The notes under the pieces are model-generated. The model had not been told where the DNA came from. It made no database searches and saw nothing but the letters and a program-made list of their open reading frames with translations. DNA of 64,000 nucleotides from Burkholderia sp. BCC0506 (GTDB lineage: Bacteria; Pseudomonadota; Gammaproteobacteria; Burkholderiales; Burkholderiaceae). Positions 38,617 through 49,177 of the stretch are shown one piece after another. Where the stretch lies: positions 496,001 to 560,000 of the forward strand of contig NZ_CADFEN010000003.1 of the NCBI RefSeq assembly GCF_902833145.1, read 5' to 3'. Position 1 is the stretch's first letter, and each line of letters opens with the position of its first letter. A program made the translations under genes and the position numbers.

Positions 38617-39609
38617 TTAAACCTGGCCGGATAGCCAACGCACGTAGCGGTCGACGCCTTCCTGCACGGTCAGGAACGGTGCGTCGTAGCCGGCCGCGCG
38701 CAGTTTCGTCTGATCGGCCTGCGTGAAGCACTGGTACTTGCCGCGCAGCGCATCGGGGAACGGCACGTATTCGATCAACCCCTGCTCGACCTGCTGCGCA
38801 AGCGTCAGCGGCGGCTGGTTGTCCAGCGCGCGCAGCGTGTTGACGACCGTCGACGCGATATCGTTGAACGGCTGCGCGCGGCCCGTGCCGAGATTGAAGA
38901 TGCCCGACTTCTCCGGATGATCGAAGAAGAACAGGTTCACCTTCGTCACGTCCTCGACCGACACGAAATCGCGCGTCTGCTCGCCCGGTGCATAACCGTT
39001 GTACTCGCCGAACAGCTTCACCTTGCCTTCCGCGCGGAACTGGTTGAAGTTGTGGAACGCGACCGACGCCATGCGGCCCTTGTGCGTCTCGCGCGGGCCG
39101 TACACGTTGAAATAGCGGAAGCCCGCGATCTGGCTCTTCGCGCTCGGCAGCACGCGGCGGATCACCTGGTCGAACAGGAACTTCGAGTAGCCGTACACGT
39201 TCAGCGGCGCCTCGACGTCGCGCGTCTCGACGAAACGCGTCGAGCCGCCGTAGATCGCGGCCGACGATGCGTACAGGAACTGCGTGCCCTGCGCGAGGCA
39301 GGTATCGAGCACCGCGCGGCTGTAGCGGAAATTGTTGTCCATCATGTAACGGCCGTCGGTTTCCATCGTGTCCGAACAGGCGCCTTCGTGGAACACCGCG
39401 CGCACCTTGCCGAAATCGCCGCGCGCGAAGCGTTCGACGAATTCGGTCTTGTCGAGATAGTCGTCGATCTCGCAATCGACGAGATTGCGGAACTTGTCCG
39501 CGCGCGTCAGGTTGTCGACCGCGATGATGCGCGTCTCGCCACGCTCGTTGAGCGCCTTGACGATGTTCGCGCCGATAAAACCGGCCGCGCCGGTGACGAT
39601 GAGGGTCAT
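38617..39609 (-). CDS. hldD: ADP-L-glycero-D-manno-heptose-6-epimerase
   Basis: 330 residues. SDR-fold epimerase, last step in making the LPS heptose donor. NAD motif [14 protein letters not shown] near residue 7; catalytic [10 protein letters not shown] near 140; [15 protein letters not shown]. Located beside hldA (kinase) and ugd, with lapB and lapA nearby, as an envelope-glycan block. Start [11 protein letters not shown]. Confidence 0.97.
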   Translation of the reverse strand: MTLIVTGAAGFIGANIVKALNERGETRIIAVDNLTRADKFRNLVDCEIDDYLDKTEFVERFARGDFGKVRAVFHEGACSDTMETDGRYMMDNNFRYSRAVLDTCLAQGTQFLYASSAAIYGGSTRFVETRDVEAPLNVYGYSKFLFDQVIRRVLPSAKSQIAGFRYFNVYGPRETHKGRMASVAFHNFNQFRAEGKVKLFGEYNGYAPGEQTRDFVSVEDVTKVNLFFFDHPEKSGIFNLGTGRAQPFNDIASTVVNTLRALDNQPPLTLAQQVEQGLIEYVPFPDALRGKYQCFTQADQTKLRAAGYDAPFLTVQEGVDRYVRWLSGQV

Positions 39610-39672
39610 GATCGTCCTGCCTGAAAAGTGCGAGCCACCCGCGCGGCGCGCTCGTCGCGCCGCCGGATGCGC

Positions 39673-40623
39673 TCAGTGAAACAGTTCGTCGTAATCCACC
39701 GTGGCCGTGCCGAGCTTGCCGACCACGATGCCTGCCGCGCGATTCGCGAGCACCACGGCGTCGACGAGCGGCACACCGGCGCCGAGCATCGTCGCGACCG
39801 TCGCGATCACCGTGTCACCCGCGCCCGATACGTCGAACACTTCGCGCGCGAGCGCCGGCGCATGCAGTTCGCCGCCCGCGGAAAAAAGCGTCATTCCCTC
39901 TTCCGAACGCGTGAGCAGCAGCGCGTCGATGTCGAGCTCCGCGCGCAGATTCGCGACGCGCGCGCGCAGGTCGTCTTCCGATTTCCACTGCCCGACGACC
40001 TCGCGCAGTTCCGCGCGATTCGGCGTGATCAGCGATGCGCCGCGATAGCGCGCCCAGTCGTCGCCCTTCGGGTCGACCAGCACCGCCTTGCCGGCCGCGC
40101 GCGCCTTCTCGATCATCGTCGTGACGTGCGTGAGGCCGCCTTTGGCGTAATCCGACATCAGCACGACGTCGTGCTGCGGCAGCAGCACGTCGAAACGTGC
40201 GAGCCCCGCGAGCAGCACCTCGTGCGTCGGCATCGCCTCGAAGTCGACGCGCAGCAGTTGCTGCTGGCGCGCGAGCACGCGCAGCTTGATCGTGGTCGGC
40301 AGGGCCGGATCGCGCTCGAGATGCGGCGTCACGCCGCTGCTGCCGAGCAGCTCGACGATCCGCTCGCCGGGTTCGTCGCAACCGACGACGCACAGCAGCC
40401 CGGCCTGGCCGCCGAGCGTCACGGCATTGCGCGCGACGTTGGCCGCGCCGCCGAGCCGCTCCTCCTGACGCTGCACGTGCACGACCGGCACCGGCGCTTC
40501 AGGCGAAATGCGATCGACGTTGCCGAACCAGTAACGGTCGAGCATCACGTCGCCGACGACGAGCACACGCGAGCGCGCGAGCTGCTCGCGCGGCACCGGA
40601 ACGACTTCGCGAAGAGTATTCAT
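39673..40623 (-). CDS. hldA: D-beta-D-heptose-7-phosphate kinase
   Basis: 316 residues from this start. A PfkB-type sugar kinase that makes heptose 1,7-bisphosphate. Motifs: VVGDVMLDRYWFG, RLGGAANVARN near residue 62, and DVSGAGDTVIATVATML near 255 (catalytic Asp). No cytidylyltransferase domain, so this is the HldA-type single-domain form and not fused HldE. ATG 40623 lies 7 bases after the ugd stop; an alternative ATG at 40662 would give 329 residues and overlap ugd. Confidence 0.92.
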   Translation of the reverse strand: MNTLREVVPVPREQLARSRVLVVGDVMLDRYWFGNVDRISPEAPVPVVHVQRQEERLGGAANVARNAVTLGGQAGLLCVVGCDEPGERIVELLGSSGVTPHLERDPALPTTIKLRVLARQQQLLRVDFEAMPTHEVLLAGLARFDVLLPQHDVVLMSDYAKGGLTHVTTMIEKARAAGKAVLVDPKGDDWARYRGASLITPNRAELREVVGQWKSEDDLRARVANLRAELDIDALLLTRSEEGMTLFSAGGELHAPALAREVFDVSGAGDTVIATVATMLGAGVPLVDAVVLANRAAGIVVGKLGTATVDYDELFH

Positions 40624-40630
40624 CGTACGT

Positions 40631-42031
40631 TCAGCCACGGGAGGACGACTGGGGATCGACATACGGCCGGCCGATCGCGTAGTAGTCGATGCCCAGCTCG
40701 GCCATCGCATCCGGCTCGTACAGGTTGCGCCCGTCGAAGATCACCGGCGCCTTCAGTTCGGCCTTCAGGCGCGTGAAATCGGGGCTGCGGAATTCCTTCC
40801 ATTCGGTAACGATCACCAGTGCGTCGGCGCCCGTGACCGCAACGTCCTGCGTGTCGACGAGATGCAGCCGCGCCAGTGCGTCCGCATCGTCGCCGAGATC
40901 CAGCGCGAACACGCGCCGCGCTTCATCGACCGCCACCGGATCATACGCGCGCACCGTCGCACCGCGTTCGAGCAGCGCGGCGATCAAGCGGCGGCTCGGC
41001 GCCTCGCGCATGTCGTCGGTGTTTGGCTTGAACGCGAGGCCCCAGACCGCGAACTCGCGGCCCGTCAGGTCGGCGCCGAAGCGCTGCTCGATCTTGCCGA
41101 TCAGCACATCCTTCTGCGCATGGTTGGCGGCCTCGACGGCCTCCAGGATGCGCAGCGGCTGGCCGTTCTCGCCCGCGGTGCGGATCAGCGCCTGCACGTC
41201 CTTCGGGAAGCACGAGCCGCCGTAGCCGACGCCTGCGTACAGGAAGTGATAGCCGATGCGCGGATCGGAGCCGATCCCGCGGCGCACGGCCTCGATGTCG
41301 GCGCCGACCTTGTCGGCGAGATTCGACATCTCGTTCATGAACGAGATGCGCGTCGCGAGCATCGCGTTCGCCGCATACTTCGCGAATTCGGCCGAACGCA
41401 CGTCCATGTAAATCGTGCGCTCGTGGTTGCGGTTGAACGGCGCGTAGAGCTTCTTCATCTTCTCGCGCGCGATCGTGCCGGTTTCATCGTCGTCGACGCC
41501 GATGATGATCCGGTCCGGACGCATGAAGTCCTCGACCGCGGCGCCTTCCTTCAGGAATTCCGGGTTCGATACGACCGAGAAGCGATGCGCGACGCTGCCC
41601 GCGAGCCCGCGCGCGGCAAGCGCGTCGTCGACCACGCCGCGCACGCGCTGCGCGGTGCCGACCGGCACCGTCGACTTGTCGACGATCACCTTGAAACCCG
41701 TCATGTGGCGGCCGATGTTGCGCGCGGCCTCGAGCACGTATTGCAGGTCGGCCGAGCCGTCCTCGTCGGGCGGCGTGCCGACCGCGATGAACTGGATCTC
41801 GCCGTGCGCGACGCTCGCCTCGATGTCGGTCGAGAAACGCAGGCGCCCGGCCGTGCGGTTGCGCGCGATGATGTCCAGCAGCCCCGGTTCGTGAATCGGC
41901 ATCCCGCCGTTGTTCAGGATGTCGATCTTGCGCGGATCGACGTCGAGGCAGAAGACGTCGTGACCGATCTCCGCGAGGCAGGCGCCCGTGACGAGGCCGA
42001 CGTAGCCGGTGCCGATGATGGTGATTTTCAT
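40631..42031 (-). CDS. ugd: UDP-glucose 6-dehydrogenase
   Basis: 466 residues. Oxidises UDP-glucose to UDP-glucuronate for surface polysaccharide and aminoarabinose-LPS precursors. NAD motif [15 protein letters not shown] near residue 7; catalytic Cys in [12 protein letters not shown] near 265; [15 protein letters not shown]. Aminoarabinose-modified LPS is important in Burkholderia for polymyxin resistance (known biology). Confidence 0.96.
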   Translation of the reverse strand: MKITIIGTGYVGLVTGACLAEIGHDVFCLDVDPRKIDILNNGGMPIHEPGLLDIIARNRTAGRLRFSTDIEASVAHGEIQFIAVGTPPDEDGSADLQYVLEAARNIGRHMTGFKVIVDKSTVPVGTAQRVRGVVDDALAARGLAGSVAHRFSVVSNPEFLKEGAAVEDFMRPDRIIIGVDDDETGTIAREKMKKLYAPFNRNHERTIYMDVRSAEFAKYAANAMLATRISFMNEMSNLADKVGADIEAVRRGIGSDPRIGYHFLYAGVGYGGSCFPKDVQALIRTAGENGQPLRILEAVEAANHAQKDVLIGKIEQRFGADLTGREFAVWGLAFKPNTDDMREAPSRRLIAALLERGATVRAYDPVAVDEARRVFALDLGDDADALARLHLVDTQDVAVTGADALVIVTEWKEFRSPDFTRLKAELKAPVIFDGRNLYEPDAMAELGIDYYAIGRPYVDPQSSSRG

Positions 42032-42121
42032 AGATGTTCCGGTACTTCCCGGTAATTGACTAACTTGGCCGCCGGGACGAGCCCGGCGGCAACCGCAGCG
42101 CGTTGGCCCCGCATGCCGGGA

Positions 42122-43294
42122 TCAGCCCGGCATCGCAGGTTCGACGCGGCGCGGCGCATAGGTTTCCCAGCCGCTGCATCCGGGGCACTGCCAATAGAAG
42201 AGCCGTGCCCGGAAACCGCAATTCTGGCACGTATACCGTGGCAGATTTTTCGTACGCTGCTTGATCAGCGCACGCATCATTTCAAGTTCCTTACGGCGCG
42301 GTTCGTCGGCCGCCGCGATCTGTGCATCGAGCAGGTGCAGCATCCCCGACAGGTTCGGCGACTTTTCCATCTGCGTGCGCGCGAGCGTGTGCGCCGCATC
42401 CTGGCCGCGCAACCCGGCGATATGCTGATAGGCGATGTCGAGCAGGTCGTTCGACGGATAGCGATCGACGTACCCCATCAGCAGCTCGGCGCCTTCGACG
42501 TTCCTGCCGAGCGCGACGTACGCCTTCATCAGCTTGTCGGCGACGAGCGGCAGATACGCCGGGTTCTGCGCCTCGACGCGCTTCCAGTGCTCGATCGCAG
42601 CCGCGTGGTCGCCCGCCGCTTCCGCCGCGTCGCCGGACAGGACCGTCGCACGGACGTTCTGCGGATTCACGGTCAGCGCAAGGCGCAATTGTTCGGCCGC
42701 CGCGGCGGCATTCTTGCGCTGCAGCGCGTCCTGCGCGAGCTCGCAGTGAAACTGCGCAATTTCCGTGCTGAGCGGCTTGTCGCTCATCGATTCGATGCGT
42801 TTTGCCGTATCGATCGACTTGTTCCAGTCCTTCTCGATCTCGTAGATCGTCAGCAGCGCCCGCTGGGCGCCCAGTGCGTAGTCGCCGTCCGCGAGCTTGT
42901 GGAACGCCTCCTCGGCGCGATCCAGCAAGCCGGCTTTCAGGAAATCCTGCCCCAGCTCGTACAGCGCGTGGTCGCGCTCGTTGACGGGCAGGTCGGTGCG
43001 GCTCAGCAGGTTCTGATGCACGCGGATCGCGCGGTCGGTCTCGCCGCGACGGCGAAACAGGTTGCCGAGGGCGAAGTGCAGCTCGACCGTCTCGGGATCG
43101 AGCTTGGCGACCTCGATGAACGCATCGATCGCCTTGTCGGGTTGTTCGTTCAACAGAAAATTCAGGCCGCGAAAATACGAGCGCGGCAGGTTGGCGCTCT
43201 CCGACAGGAGATTCTTCAGGTCATAGCGGGACGCCGCCCACCCGAGCGCGAACGCGACCGGAATCGCGAGCAACCACCAGAAATCCAGATCCAT
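42122..43294 (-). CDS. lapB: Lipopolysaccharide assembly protein LapB
   Basis: 390 residues. One N-terminal membrane helix (MDLDFWWLLAIPVAFALGWAAS), then TPR repeats (PDKAIDAFIEVAKLDPE, ERDHALYELGQDFLKAGLL and so on) and a C-terminal rubredoxin-like zinc domain with CQNCG and CPGCSGWE. LapB regulates LpxC turnover by FtsH in enterics; the same domain layout suggests the same job here. The start is set at the membrane-helix ATG; the frame remains open farther back. Confidence 0.95.
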   Translation of the reverse strand: MDLDFWWLLAIPVAFALGWAASRYDLKNLLSESANLPRSYFRGLNFLLNEQPDKAIDAFIEVAKLDPETVELHFALGNLFRRRGETDRAIRVHQNLLSRTDLPVNERDHALYELGQDFLKAGLLDRAEEAFHKLADGDYALGAQRALLTIYEIEKDWNKSIDTAKRIESMSDKPLSTEIAQFHCELAQDALQRKNAAAAAEQLRLALTVNPQNVRATVLSGDAAEAAGDHAAAIEHWKRVEAQNPAYLPLVADKLMKAYVALGRNVEGAELLMGYVDRYPSNDLLDIAYQHIAGLRGQDAAHTLARTQMEKSPNLSGMLHLLDAQIAAADEPRRKELEMMRALIKQRTKNLPRYTCQNCGFRARLFYWQCPGCSGWETYAPRRVEPAMPG

Positions 43295-43347
43295 GCGAAA
43301 TATCGAAGCAGAGACGAAAACCGCGCGATGATCGCGCGGCGTCCGTG

Positions 43348-43641
43348 TTAAATGACGGGCGGCATCGGCGGCTGATCGATGACGGCGGGCGTTTCGCGCG
43401 CCGCACGCAGATCGCGCTTCAAACGCCCGTTCTCGAGGCGCAGCCGGAAGATCGAAGGCAGCGCGGACAGCAGGCCGGCCAGCAGCCCCACGGCGAAGAA
43501 TGCCAGGCCGATCAGGATCAGCGGCGCTTGCCAGGCGTAGCCGGCAACGAAATTCAGCGTCGCGGTTTGTGTATTGGCCAGCGCGAGCACCAGCAGCAGG
43601 ACGAACACCAATACCCGGATCAGCCAGACGATAAACTTCAT
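43348..43641 (-). CDS. lapA: Lipopolysaccharide assembly protein LapA (DUF1049)
   Basis: 97 residues with two membrane helices (VWLIRVLVFVLLLVLALAN and APLILIGLAFFAVGLLAGLLSA), matching the DUF1049/YciS family. Acts with LapB next to the LPS translocon. LapA-LapB adjacency 53 bp apart is the standard arrangement. Confidence 0.9.
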   Translation of the reverse strand: MKFIVWLIRVLVFVLLLVLALANTQTATLNFVAGYAWQAPLILIGLAFFAVGLLAGLLSALPSIFRLRLENGRLKRDLRAARETPAVIDQPPMPPVI

Positions 43642-43783
43642 GAAGCCCTCTCTTTGTTGAGGTTTGCCGCGGCGCGCGACTCCCCTTCGTCGCACCGAAT
43701 CGACCCGTATTGTAAAGGAAGCGTTTCCGCGGCTGCGCAGATCCTGTGCGCCGGGTTGCGCGTCGGTGGCCGGAAATGAAAAA

Positions 43784-43808
43784 AGCGCCCGCAAGGGGCG
43801 CTTTTCTT
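43784..43808 (-). terminator. Terminator after ihfB
   Basis: 7-bp stem AGCGCCC with complement, loop GCAAG, extended by AAAA/TTTT so it works on the minus strand. Lies 40 bp after the ihfB stop and separates it from lapA. Confidence 0.75.
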
Positions 43809-43850
43809 TTCAGCCTTCGCCGGACAGGTTCCGGGCGCACCGAACGACGC

Positions 43851-44174
43851 TCAACGCTCGTCGTCCGGATCGTCAGCCTTCAGCGGTTCACCGGCGCGGC
43901 CGTCGACGCGTTCGCGCAATTCCTTGCCGGGCTTGAAGTGCGGCACGAACTTCTCGGGCACCTGCACTTTCTCCCCCGACTTCGGGTTGCGTCCGACGCG
44001 CGCCGGGCGACGATTGAGGCCAAAGCTGCCGAAACCCCGAATTTCAATGCGATGCCCTTTCGCCAGGGCGTCGGACATCGCATCGAGCATCGTTTTCACC
44101 GCGAAATCCGCATCCTTGAGGACAAGTTGCGGAAATCGCGATGCCAGCTGCGCGACCAACTCGGATTTGGTCAT
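43851..44174 (-). CDS. ihfB: Integration host factor beta subunit
   Basis: 107 residues, with an extra acidic tail (DDPDDER) beyond the core. [17 protein letters not shown], then [28 protein letters not shown] (the DNA arm with Pro) is the HU/IHF signature. Together with IhfA it bends DNA and often supports sigma-54 promoters. 22 bp after rpsA. Confidence 0.96.
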   Translation of the reverse strand: MTKSELVAQLASRFPQLVLKDADFAVKTMLDAMSDALAKGHRIEIRGFGSFGLNRRPARVGRNPKSGEKVQVPEKFVPHFKPGKELRERVDGRAGEPLKADDPDDER

Positions 44175-44196
44175 ACTTCAGCAGACCTCGTAAGGC

Positions 44197-45909
44197 TTAC
44201 TGGTTCTGGCCGTCGAGCTTCGCCTTCAGCAGCGCGCCGAGGTTGGTCGTACCGGTCGCAGCAGCGCTGGAGTCCGACTGCAGGCCGCGGATCGCTTCCT
44301 GTTGTTCGGCCGAATCCTTCGCCTTGATCGACAGGTTGATGCCGCGCGACTTGCGATCGATGTTGATCACCATCGCGTTGACCTTGTCGCCTTCCTTCAG
44401 CACGTTGCGTGCGTCTTCGACGCGATCCTGCGAGATTTCCGATGCGCGCAGGTAGCCTTCGACGTCGCCCGTCAGCGTGACGACCGCACCCTTCGCATCG
44501 ACCGTCTTCACGACGCCGTCGACGATCGAGCCCTTGTCGTTCATTGCAACGTAGTTGCTGAACGGGTCGCCTTCGAGTTGCTTGATGCCGAGCGAAATGC
44601 GCTCCTTCTCGACGTCGATACCGAGCACGATGGCTTCGACTTCGTCGCCCTTCTTGTACTTGCGAACGGCTTCTTCGCCGGCTTCGCTCCACGACAGGTC
44701 CGACAGGTGGACCAGGCCGTCGATGCCGCCCGGCAGACCGATGAACACGCCGAAGTCGGTGATCGACTTGATTGCGCCCGTGATCTTGTCGCCCTTCTTG
44801 AAGTTGCGGCTGAAGTCATCCCACGGATTCGGCTTGCACTGCTTCATGCCGAGGCTGATACGACGACGGTCTTCGTCGATCTCGAGGACCATGACTTCGA
44901 CTTCGTCGCCCAGCTGGACAACCTTCGACGGCGCAACGTTCTTGTTGGTCCAGTCCATTTCCGACACGTGGACGAGGCCTTCGATGCCCGATTCCACTTC
45001 GACGAATGCGCCGTAGTCGGTGATGTTCGTGACCTTGCCGAACAGGCGCGTGCCCGACGGGTAACGGCGCGAGATGCCTTCCCACGGATCGTCGCCCAGT
45101 TGCTTGATGCCCAGCGAGACGCGGTTCTTCTCTTGGTCGAACTTGAGGATCTTCGCGGTGACTTCCTGGCCAACCGACAGGACTTCGCTCGGGTGACGCA
45201 CACGACGCCATGCGATGTCGGTGATGTGCAGCAGGCCGTCGATGCCGCCGAGGTCGACGAACGCGCCGTAGTCGGTGATGTTCTTGACCACGCCGTTGAC
45301 GATCGCGCCTTCCTTCAGCGTCTCGAGCAGCTTCGCGCGCTCTTCGCCTTGCGTTGCCTCGATCACTGCACGACGCGACAGCACGACGTTGTTACGCTTG
45401 CGATCGAGCTTGATCACGCGGAACTCGAGCGTCTTGCCTTCGTACGGGGTCGTGTCCTTGACCGGACGCGTGTCGACCAGCGAACCCGGCAGGAACGCGC
45501 GGATGCCGTTGACCATCACGGTCATGCCGCCCTTCACCTTGCCGGTGATGGTGCCGGTGACGAGCTCGTTGTTGTCGAGCGCCTTTTCCAGCGACAGCCA
45601 CGATGCAAGGCGCTTCGCCTTGTCGCGCGACAGGATCGTGTCGCCGTAGCCGTTTTCGAGTGCGTCGATCGCGACGGACACGAAATCGCCCGACTGCACC
45701 TCAACCTCGCCCTGATCGTTCAGGAATTCCTCGATCGGAATGTAAGCCTCGGACTTCAGGCCTGCATTGACGACCACGAAGTTGTGGTCGACGCGCACGA
45801 CTTCGGCGGAGATCACTTCGCCGGCGCGCATGTCTTGGCGGGTCAGCGACTCTTCGAACAGAGCCGCAAAGGATTCGGTATTCGGGTTGGAGGTTTGCAG
45901 GTCGGACAT
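44197..45909 (-). CDS. rpsA: 30S ribosomal protein S1
   Basis: 570 residues with six S1 RNA-binding repeats (e.g. GDYSRVR-like [15 protein letters not shown] at residue 50, [28 protein letters not shown] near 200, [26 protein letters not shown] near 285, [26 protein letters not shown] near 375). Binds mRNA for translation start. The ATG at 45909 ([12 protein letters not shown]) is the family start; another ATG 18 bases upstream is in frame. Confidence 0.97.
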   Translation of the reverse strand: MSDLQTSNPNTESFAALFEESLTRQDMRAGEVISAEVVRVDHNFVVVNAGLKSEAYIPIEEFLNDQGEVEVQSGDFVSVAIDALENGYGDTILSRDKAKRLASWLSLEKALDNNELVTGTITGKVKGGMTVMVNGIRAFLPGSLVDTRPVKDTTPYEGKTLEFRVIKLDRKRNNVVLSRRAVIEATQGEERAKLLETLKEGAIVNGVVKNITDYGAFVDLGGIDGLLHITDIAWRRVRHPSEVLSVGQEVTAKILKFDQEKNRVSLGIKQLGDDPWEGISRRYPSGTRLFGKVTNITDYGAFVEVESGIEGLVHVSEMDWTNKNVAPSKVVQLGDEVEVMVLEIDEDRRRISLGMKQCKPNPWDDFSRNFKKGDKITGAIKSITDFGVFIGLPGGIDGLVHLSDLSWSEAGEEAVRKYKKGDEVEAIVLGIDVEKERISLGIKQLEGDPFSNYVAMNDKGSIVDGVVKTVDAKGAVVTLTGDVEGYLRASEISQDRVEDARNVLKEGDKVNAMVINIDRKSRGINLSIKAKDSAEQQEAIRGLQSDSSAAATGTTNLGALLKAKLDGQNQ

Positions 45910-46051
45910 AAAAATCTGATTGTGCATGGCTCGCTGTGCCACGCCGGCCGGAATGGCAGGCTGAAAGGGCCAGATCGAGGACCACACGGGGTTAAGGGTT
46001 CGAAACACGCTCCGCGCTTGCGACGCGAAGCACCTACCGCTGCCCGCCTTC

Positions 46052-46738
46052 TCAGGCTGGCTGGCCGAGCGCCCGGTACCACTGCAGCACCTGGTCGACC
46101 GCTTCATCGACCGAAAGTGCCGACGTATCGAGCAGCTTGGCATCTGCCGCAGGCTTCAGCGGCGCGGCCGCGCGATTGCTGTCGCGCGCGTCACGTTCAC
46201 GAAGATCCCGGAGCAAGTCATCTATATTAGCAGAAAAACCTTTTTGCATCAATTGCTTATGCCGCCTGGCCGCGCGCGCCTCCGCGCTGGCCGTCAGGAA
46301 CACCTTCAGCACGGCGTCCGGGAAGATCACCGTGCCCATGTCGCGCCCGTCCGCCACGAGGCCCGGCGTCTTGCGGAACGCGCGCTGGCGCGCGACGAGC
46401 GCGGTGCGCACGGGGCCGTGCACGGCGATGGCCGACGCGCGGTTGCCGACCGCTTCGGCACGAATGTCGTTCGACACGTCCACGCCGTCGAGCTGCGCGC
46501 AACCTTCACGGAACGTGATGTGCAGGTCGTCGATCAGCTTCACCAGCGCGTCGATGTCCTCCGCGGCGATGCCGTAGCGCACGCTCGCGAGCGCCGCGAG
46601 CCGGTACAGCGCGCCGCTGTCGAGCAGGTGAAAGCCGAGGTGCGCGGCCACGAGCGCCGCGACGGTGCCCTTGCCGGAAGCGGTCGGGCCGTCGATCGTG
46701 ATGACGGGAGTCGGGTGAAAAGGTCGGGTCGATTTCAT
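46052..46738 (-). CDS. cmk: Cytidylate kinase
   Basis: 228 residues. Phosphorylates CMP and dCMP. P-loop [19 protein letters not shown] near residue 14; [30 protein letters not shown] is the dCMP-binding and lid region. Sits between aroA and rpsA as in most proteobacteria. 12 bp from aroA. Confidence 0.96.
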   Translation of the reverse strand: MKSTRPFHPTPVITIDGPTASGKGTVAALVAAHLGFHLLDSGALYRLAALASVRYGIAAEDIDALVKLIDDLHITFREGCAQLDGVDVSNDIRAEAVGNRASAIAVHGPVRTALVARQRAFRKTPGLVADGRDMGTVIFPDAVLKVFLTASAEARAARRHKQLMQKGFSANIDDLLRDLRERDARDSNRAAAPLKPAADAKLLDTSALSVDEAVDQVLQWYRALGQPA

Positions 46739-46750
46739 CGGAACAATCGG

Positions 46751-48055
46751 TCAGGCTTTGGCGAGCGCGGCGAAGCGGTCGAAATAGTCGGGGAACGTCT
46801 TGCCGACGCACTTCGGATCGTTGATCCGCACGGGCACGCCGCCCAGGCTGACGAGCGAGAAGCACATCGCCATCCGGTGATCGTCGTACGTATCGATCGC
46901 CGCGTTCGGCGTGAGCTTTTCCGGCGGCGTGACGACGAGATAGTCGGGGCCTTCCTCGACAGTCGCGCCGACCTTGCGCAGCTCGGTCGCCATCGCGGCG
47001 ATGCGGTCGGTCTCCTTCACGCGCCAGCTCGCGATGTTGCGCAGCGTACTCGTGCCGTTCGCAAACAGCGCCGCGACCGCGATCGTCATCGCCGCGTCCG
47101 GAATCAGGTTGAAGTCCATGTCGATCGGTTCGAGCTTGCCGTGATCGTGGCCGATGCCGCGCACGTCGATCCAGTCGTCGCCCATCGTCACGTTCGCGCC
47201 CATCTGCATCAGCGCATTCGCGAAGCCGACGTCGCCCTGGATGCTCGCGCGCCCCACGCCCTCGACCCGCAGCGGCCCGCCGCCCAGCGCGCCGGCCGCG
47301 AGAAAGTACGACGCGGACGACGCATCGCCCTCGACCATGATCCGCCCCGGCGAGCGGTAGCGGACGCCGGCCGGTACCACGAAACGCTGCCAGCCGTCGC
47401 GCTCGACGGTCACGCCGAAGCGCGCCATCAGCCGGATCGTGATGTCGATGTACGGCTTCGAGATCAGCTCGCCGTCGACTTCGACGACGGTGTGGCCGTC
47501 CTTCGCCTTCACGAGCGGCAGCGTCATCAGGAGCGCGGTGAGGAACTGGCTCGACACGTCGCCGCGCACGCGGATCGGCGCGTCGACCGAGATCGTCGCG
47601 GATTTGATCCGAAGCGGCGGGTAGCCTTCGTTCAATTCGTAGTCGATCTGCGCGCCGATCTGGCGCAGACCGTCGACGAGATCGCCGATCGGCCGCTCGT
47701 GCATGCGCGGCACGCCGTGCACGCGATAGTCGCCGCCGTTCACCGCGAGCGCCGCGGTCAGCGGCCGGACGGCCGTGCCCGCGTTGCCGAGGAACAGGTC
47801 GGCCGTCTTCGCGGTGAACGCGCCGCGCGTGCCGGTGACGACACAGGTGTCGCCGTCGCGCGCGAGCTTCACGCCGAGCTTGCCGAGTGCGTCGAGCATC
47901 ACGCGCGTGTCGTCGGAGTCGAGCAGGTTGGTGATCGTCGTGTCGCCTTCGGCGAGCGCCGCGAGCAGCAGCACGCGGTTCGAAATGCTCTTCGAGCCGG
48001 GCAGGCGCACGGTGCCCGATGCGCTGGAGTACGGGCCGAGATCGAGGTAGTCCAT
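46751..48055 (-). CDS. aroA: 3-phosphoshikimate 1-carboxyvinyltransferase (EPSP synthase)
   Basis: 434 residues. Makes EPSP in the shikimate pathway; it is the glyphosate target. [26 protein letters not shown] at the start, [17 protein letters not shown] near residue 90 (class I form with GNAGTA), and [13 protein letters not shown] near 385. Follows tyrA on the same strand. Confidence 0.97.
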   Translation of the reverse strand: MDYLDLGPYSSASGTVRLPGSKSISNRVLLLAALAEGDTTITNLLDSDDTRVMLDALGKLGVKLARDGDTCVVTGTRGAFTAKTADLFLGNAGTAVRPLTAALAVNGGDYRVHGVPRMHERPIGDLVDGLRQIGAQIDYELNEGYPPLRIKSATISVDAPIRVRGDVSSQFLTALLMTLPLVKAKDGHTVVEVDGELISKPYIDITIRLMARFGVTVERDGWQRFVVPAGVRYRSPGRIMVEGDASSASYFLAAGALGGGPLRVEGVGRASIQGDVGFANALMQMGANVTMGDDWIDVRGIGHDHGKLEPIDMDFNLIPDAAMTIAVAALFANGTSTLRNIASWRVKETDRIAAMATELRKVGATVEEGPDYLVVTPPEKLTPNAAIDTYDDHRMAMCFSLVSLGGVPVRINDPKCVGKTFPDYFDRFAALAKA

Positions 48056-48068
48056 GGGAATCGTCCTG

Positions 48069-48995
48069 TTATTTCTTGACCGGTTCGGCAGCGGGCGCGC
48101 CGCCGCGTTCCTGCCATGCCTTGCGTGCGGCGCGCGAGCGCGTGAATACGGCTTCGAGCGCCGCGCCGTCGCCGGCGTCGATCGCCGCGCGCAGCCGCGT
48201 GAGCACGCGCGTGTAGCCGTCGAGTTCGTCGAGCAGCGCCGCGCGGTTCGCGACGCACACGTCGCGCCACATTTCCGGGCTCGACGCCGCGATGCGCGTG
48301 AAATCGCGGAAACCGCCGGCCGCGTACGAGAATTTCAGTTCCGCGTCGGCCTCGCCGAGAATCTGCTCGACGAGCGCGAACGACAGCACGTGCGGCAGAT
48401 GGCTGATCGACGCAAAGACGCGATCGTGCTGTTCGGTGCTCATCGTGCGCACGTCGGCGCCGGTCGCGCGCCACATCGCGTCGATCCGGGCCACCGCTTC
48501 GGGCGCGTTCTCCGGCAGCGGGCACAGCACGACGTTGCGGCCGACGTACAGATCCGGCAACGCGGCCTCGACGCCGCTCGACTCGCGCCCCGCGATCGGA
48601 TGGCCCGGCACGAACTGCGCGATCCGCGCGCCGAGCGTGTCGCGCGCAGCCGCGACGACATCGGACTTGGTGCTGCCCGCATCGGTGACGATCGTCGCGC
48701 CGTCGAGCCACGGCGCGATGCGCGCGAGCAACGGGCCGGTTTGCGCGACGGGCGCGGCCAGCAAGACGAGATCGGCGCCGGCGAGCGCGTCGCGCAACTG
48801 CGCGTCGTCGTCGAGCGCCGCCGCGCGATCGATCACGCCGAGCGACAGCGCGCGCTCGACCGATGCGCGCGAGCGGCCCACGCCGACGATCTCGCCCGCG
48901 CCGCCCGGCGCGCGCTCGCGCAGCGCGCGGGCCAGCGATCCGCCGATCAGGCCGACGCCGAAGATGACCAGTTTGTTGAATGCAAAGCCTGACAC
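48069..48995 (-). CDS. tyrA: Prephenate dehydrogenase
   Basis: 308 residues with a GTG start, read [25 protein letters not shown] motif [15 protein letters not shown] at residues 12-26; [22 protein letters not shown] near 120 is the substrate region with the catalytic His. Converts prephenate to 4-hydroxyphenylpyruvate for tyrosine. 13 bp before aroA, and 182 bp after pheA, a gap that holds two short GC hairpins but no gene. Confidence 0.93.
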   Translation of the reverse strand: MSGFAFNKLVIFGVGLIGGSLARALRERAPGGAGEIVGVGRSRASVERALSLGVIDRAAALDDDAQLRDALAGADLVLLAAPVAQTGPLLARIAPWLDGATIVTDAGSTKSDVVAAARDTLGARIAQFVPGHPIAGRESSGVEAALPDLYVGRNVVLCPLPENAPEAVARIDAMWRATGADVRTMSTEQHDRVFASISHLPHVLSFALVEQILGEADAELKFSYAAGGFRDFTRIAASSPEMWRDVCVANRAALLDELDGYTRVLTRLRAAIDAGDGAALEAVFTRSRAARKAWQERGGAPAAEPVKK

Positions 48996-49177
48996 GACAA
49001 GAGCCAAGTTACGCGCGCGAAACGACGCCCCGCACGCGGAATTCCAGATTCCGGGCCACGGGCCCGCACCCGGCGCAACCTGCGCCGGATACCGCCCGAA
49101 CCCGCCTTCGACAGCGCCGACCGGCCTGCCCTGCCCGCCCGCCACGCCTGCACGAGCAGGCGCTGGGCCGCCGCGTA
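48996..49177. other. 182-bp gap between pheA and tyrA
   Basis: No gene seen. It has stem-loops CGGGCC-ACG-GGCCCG (49052-49066) and CCGGCGCA-ACC-TGCGCCGG (49070-49088). In some relatives hisC lies here (memory); nothing resembling an aminotransferase is present in any frame. Confidence 0.6.

Noticed and set aside
46244-48079. 611-residue plus-strand frame opposite cmk and aroA
   Set aside because: Arg/His/Asp-rich product typical of the antisense of GC-rich genes; both opposite genes are certain.
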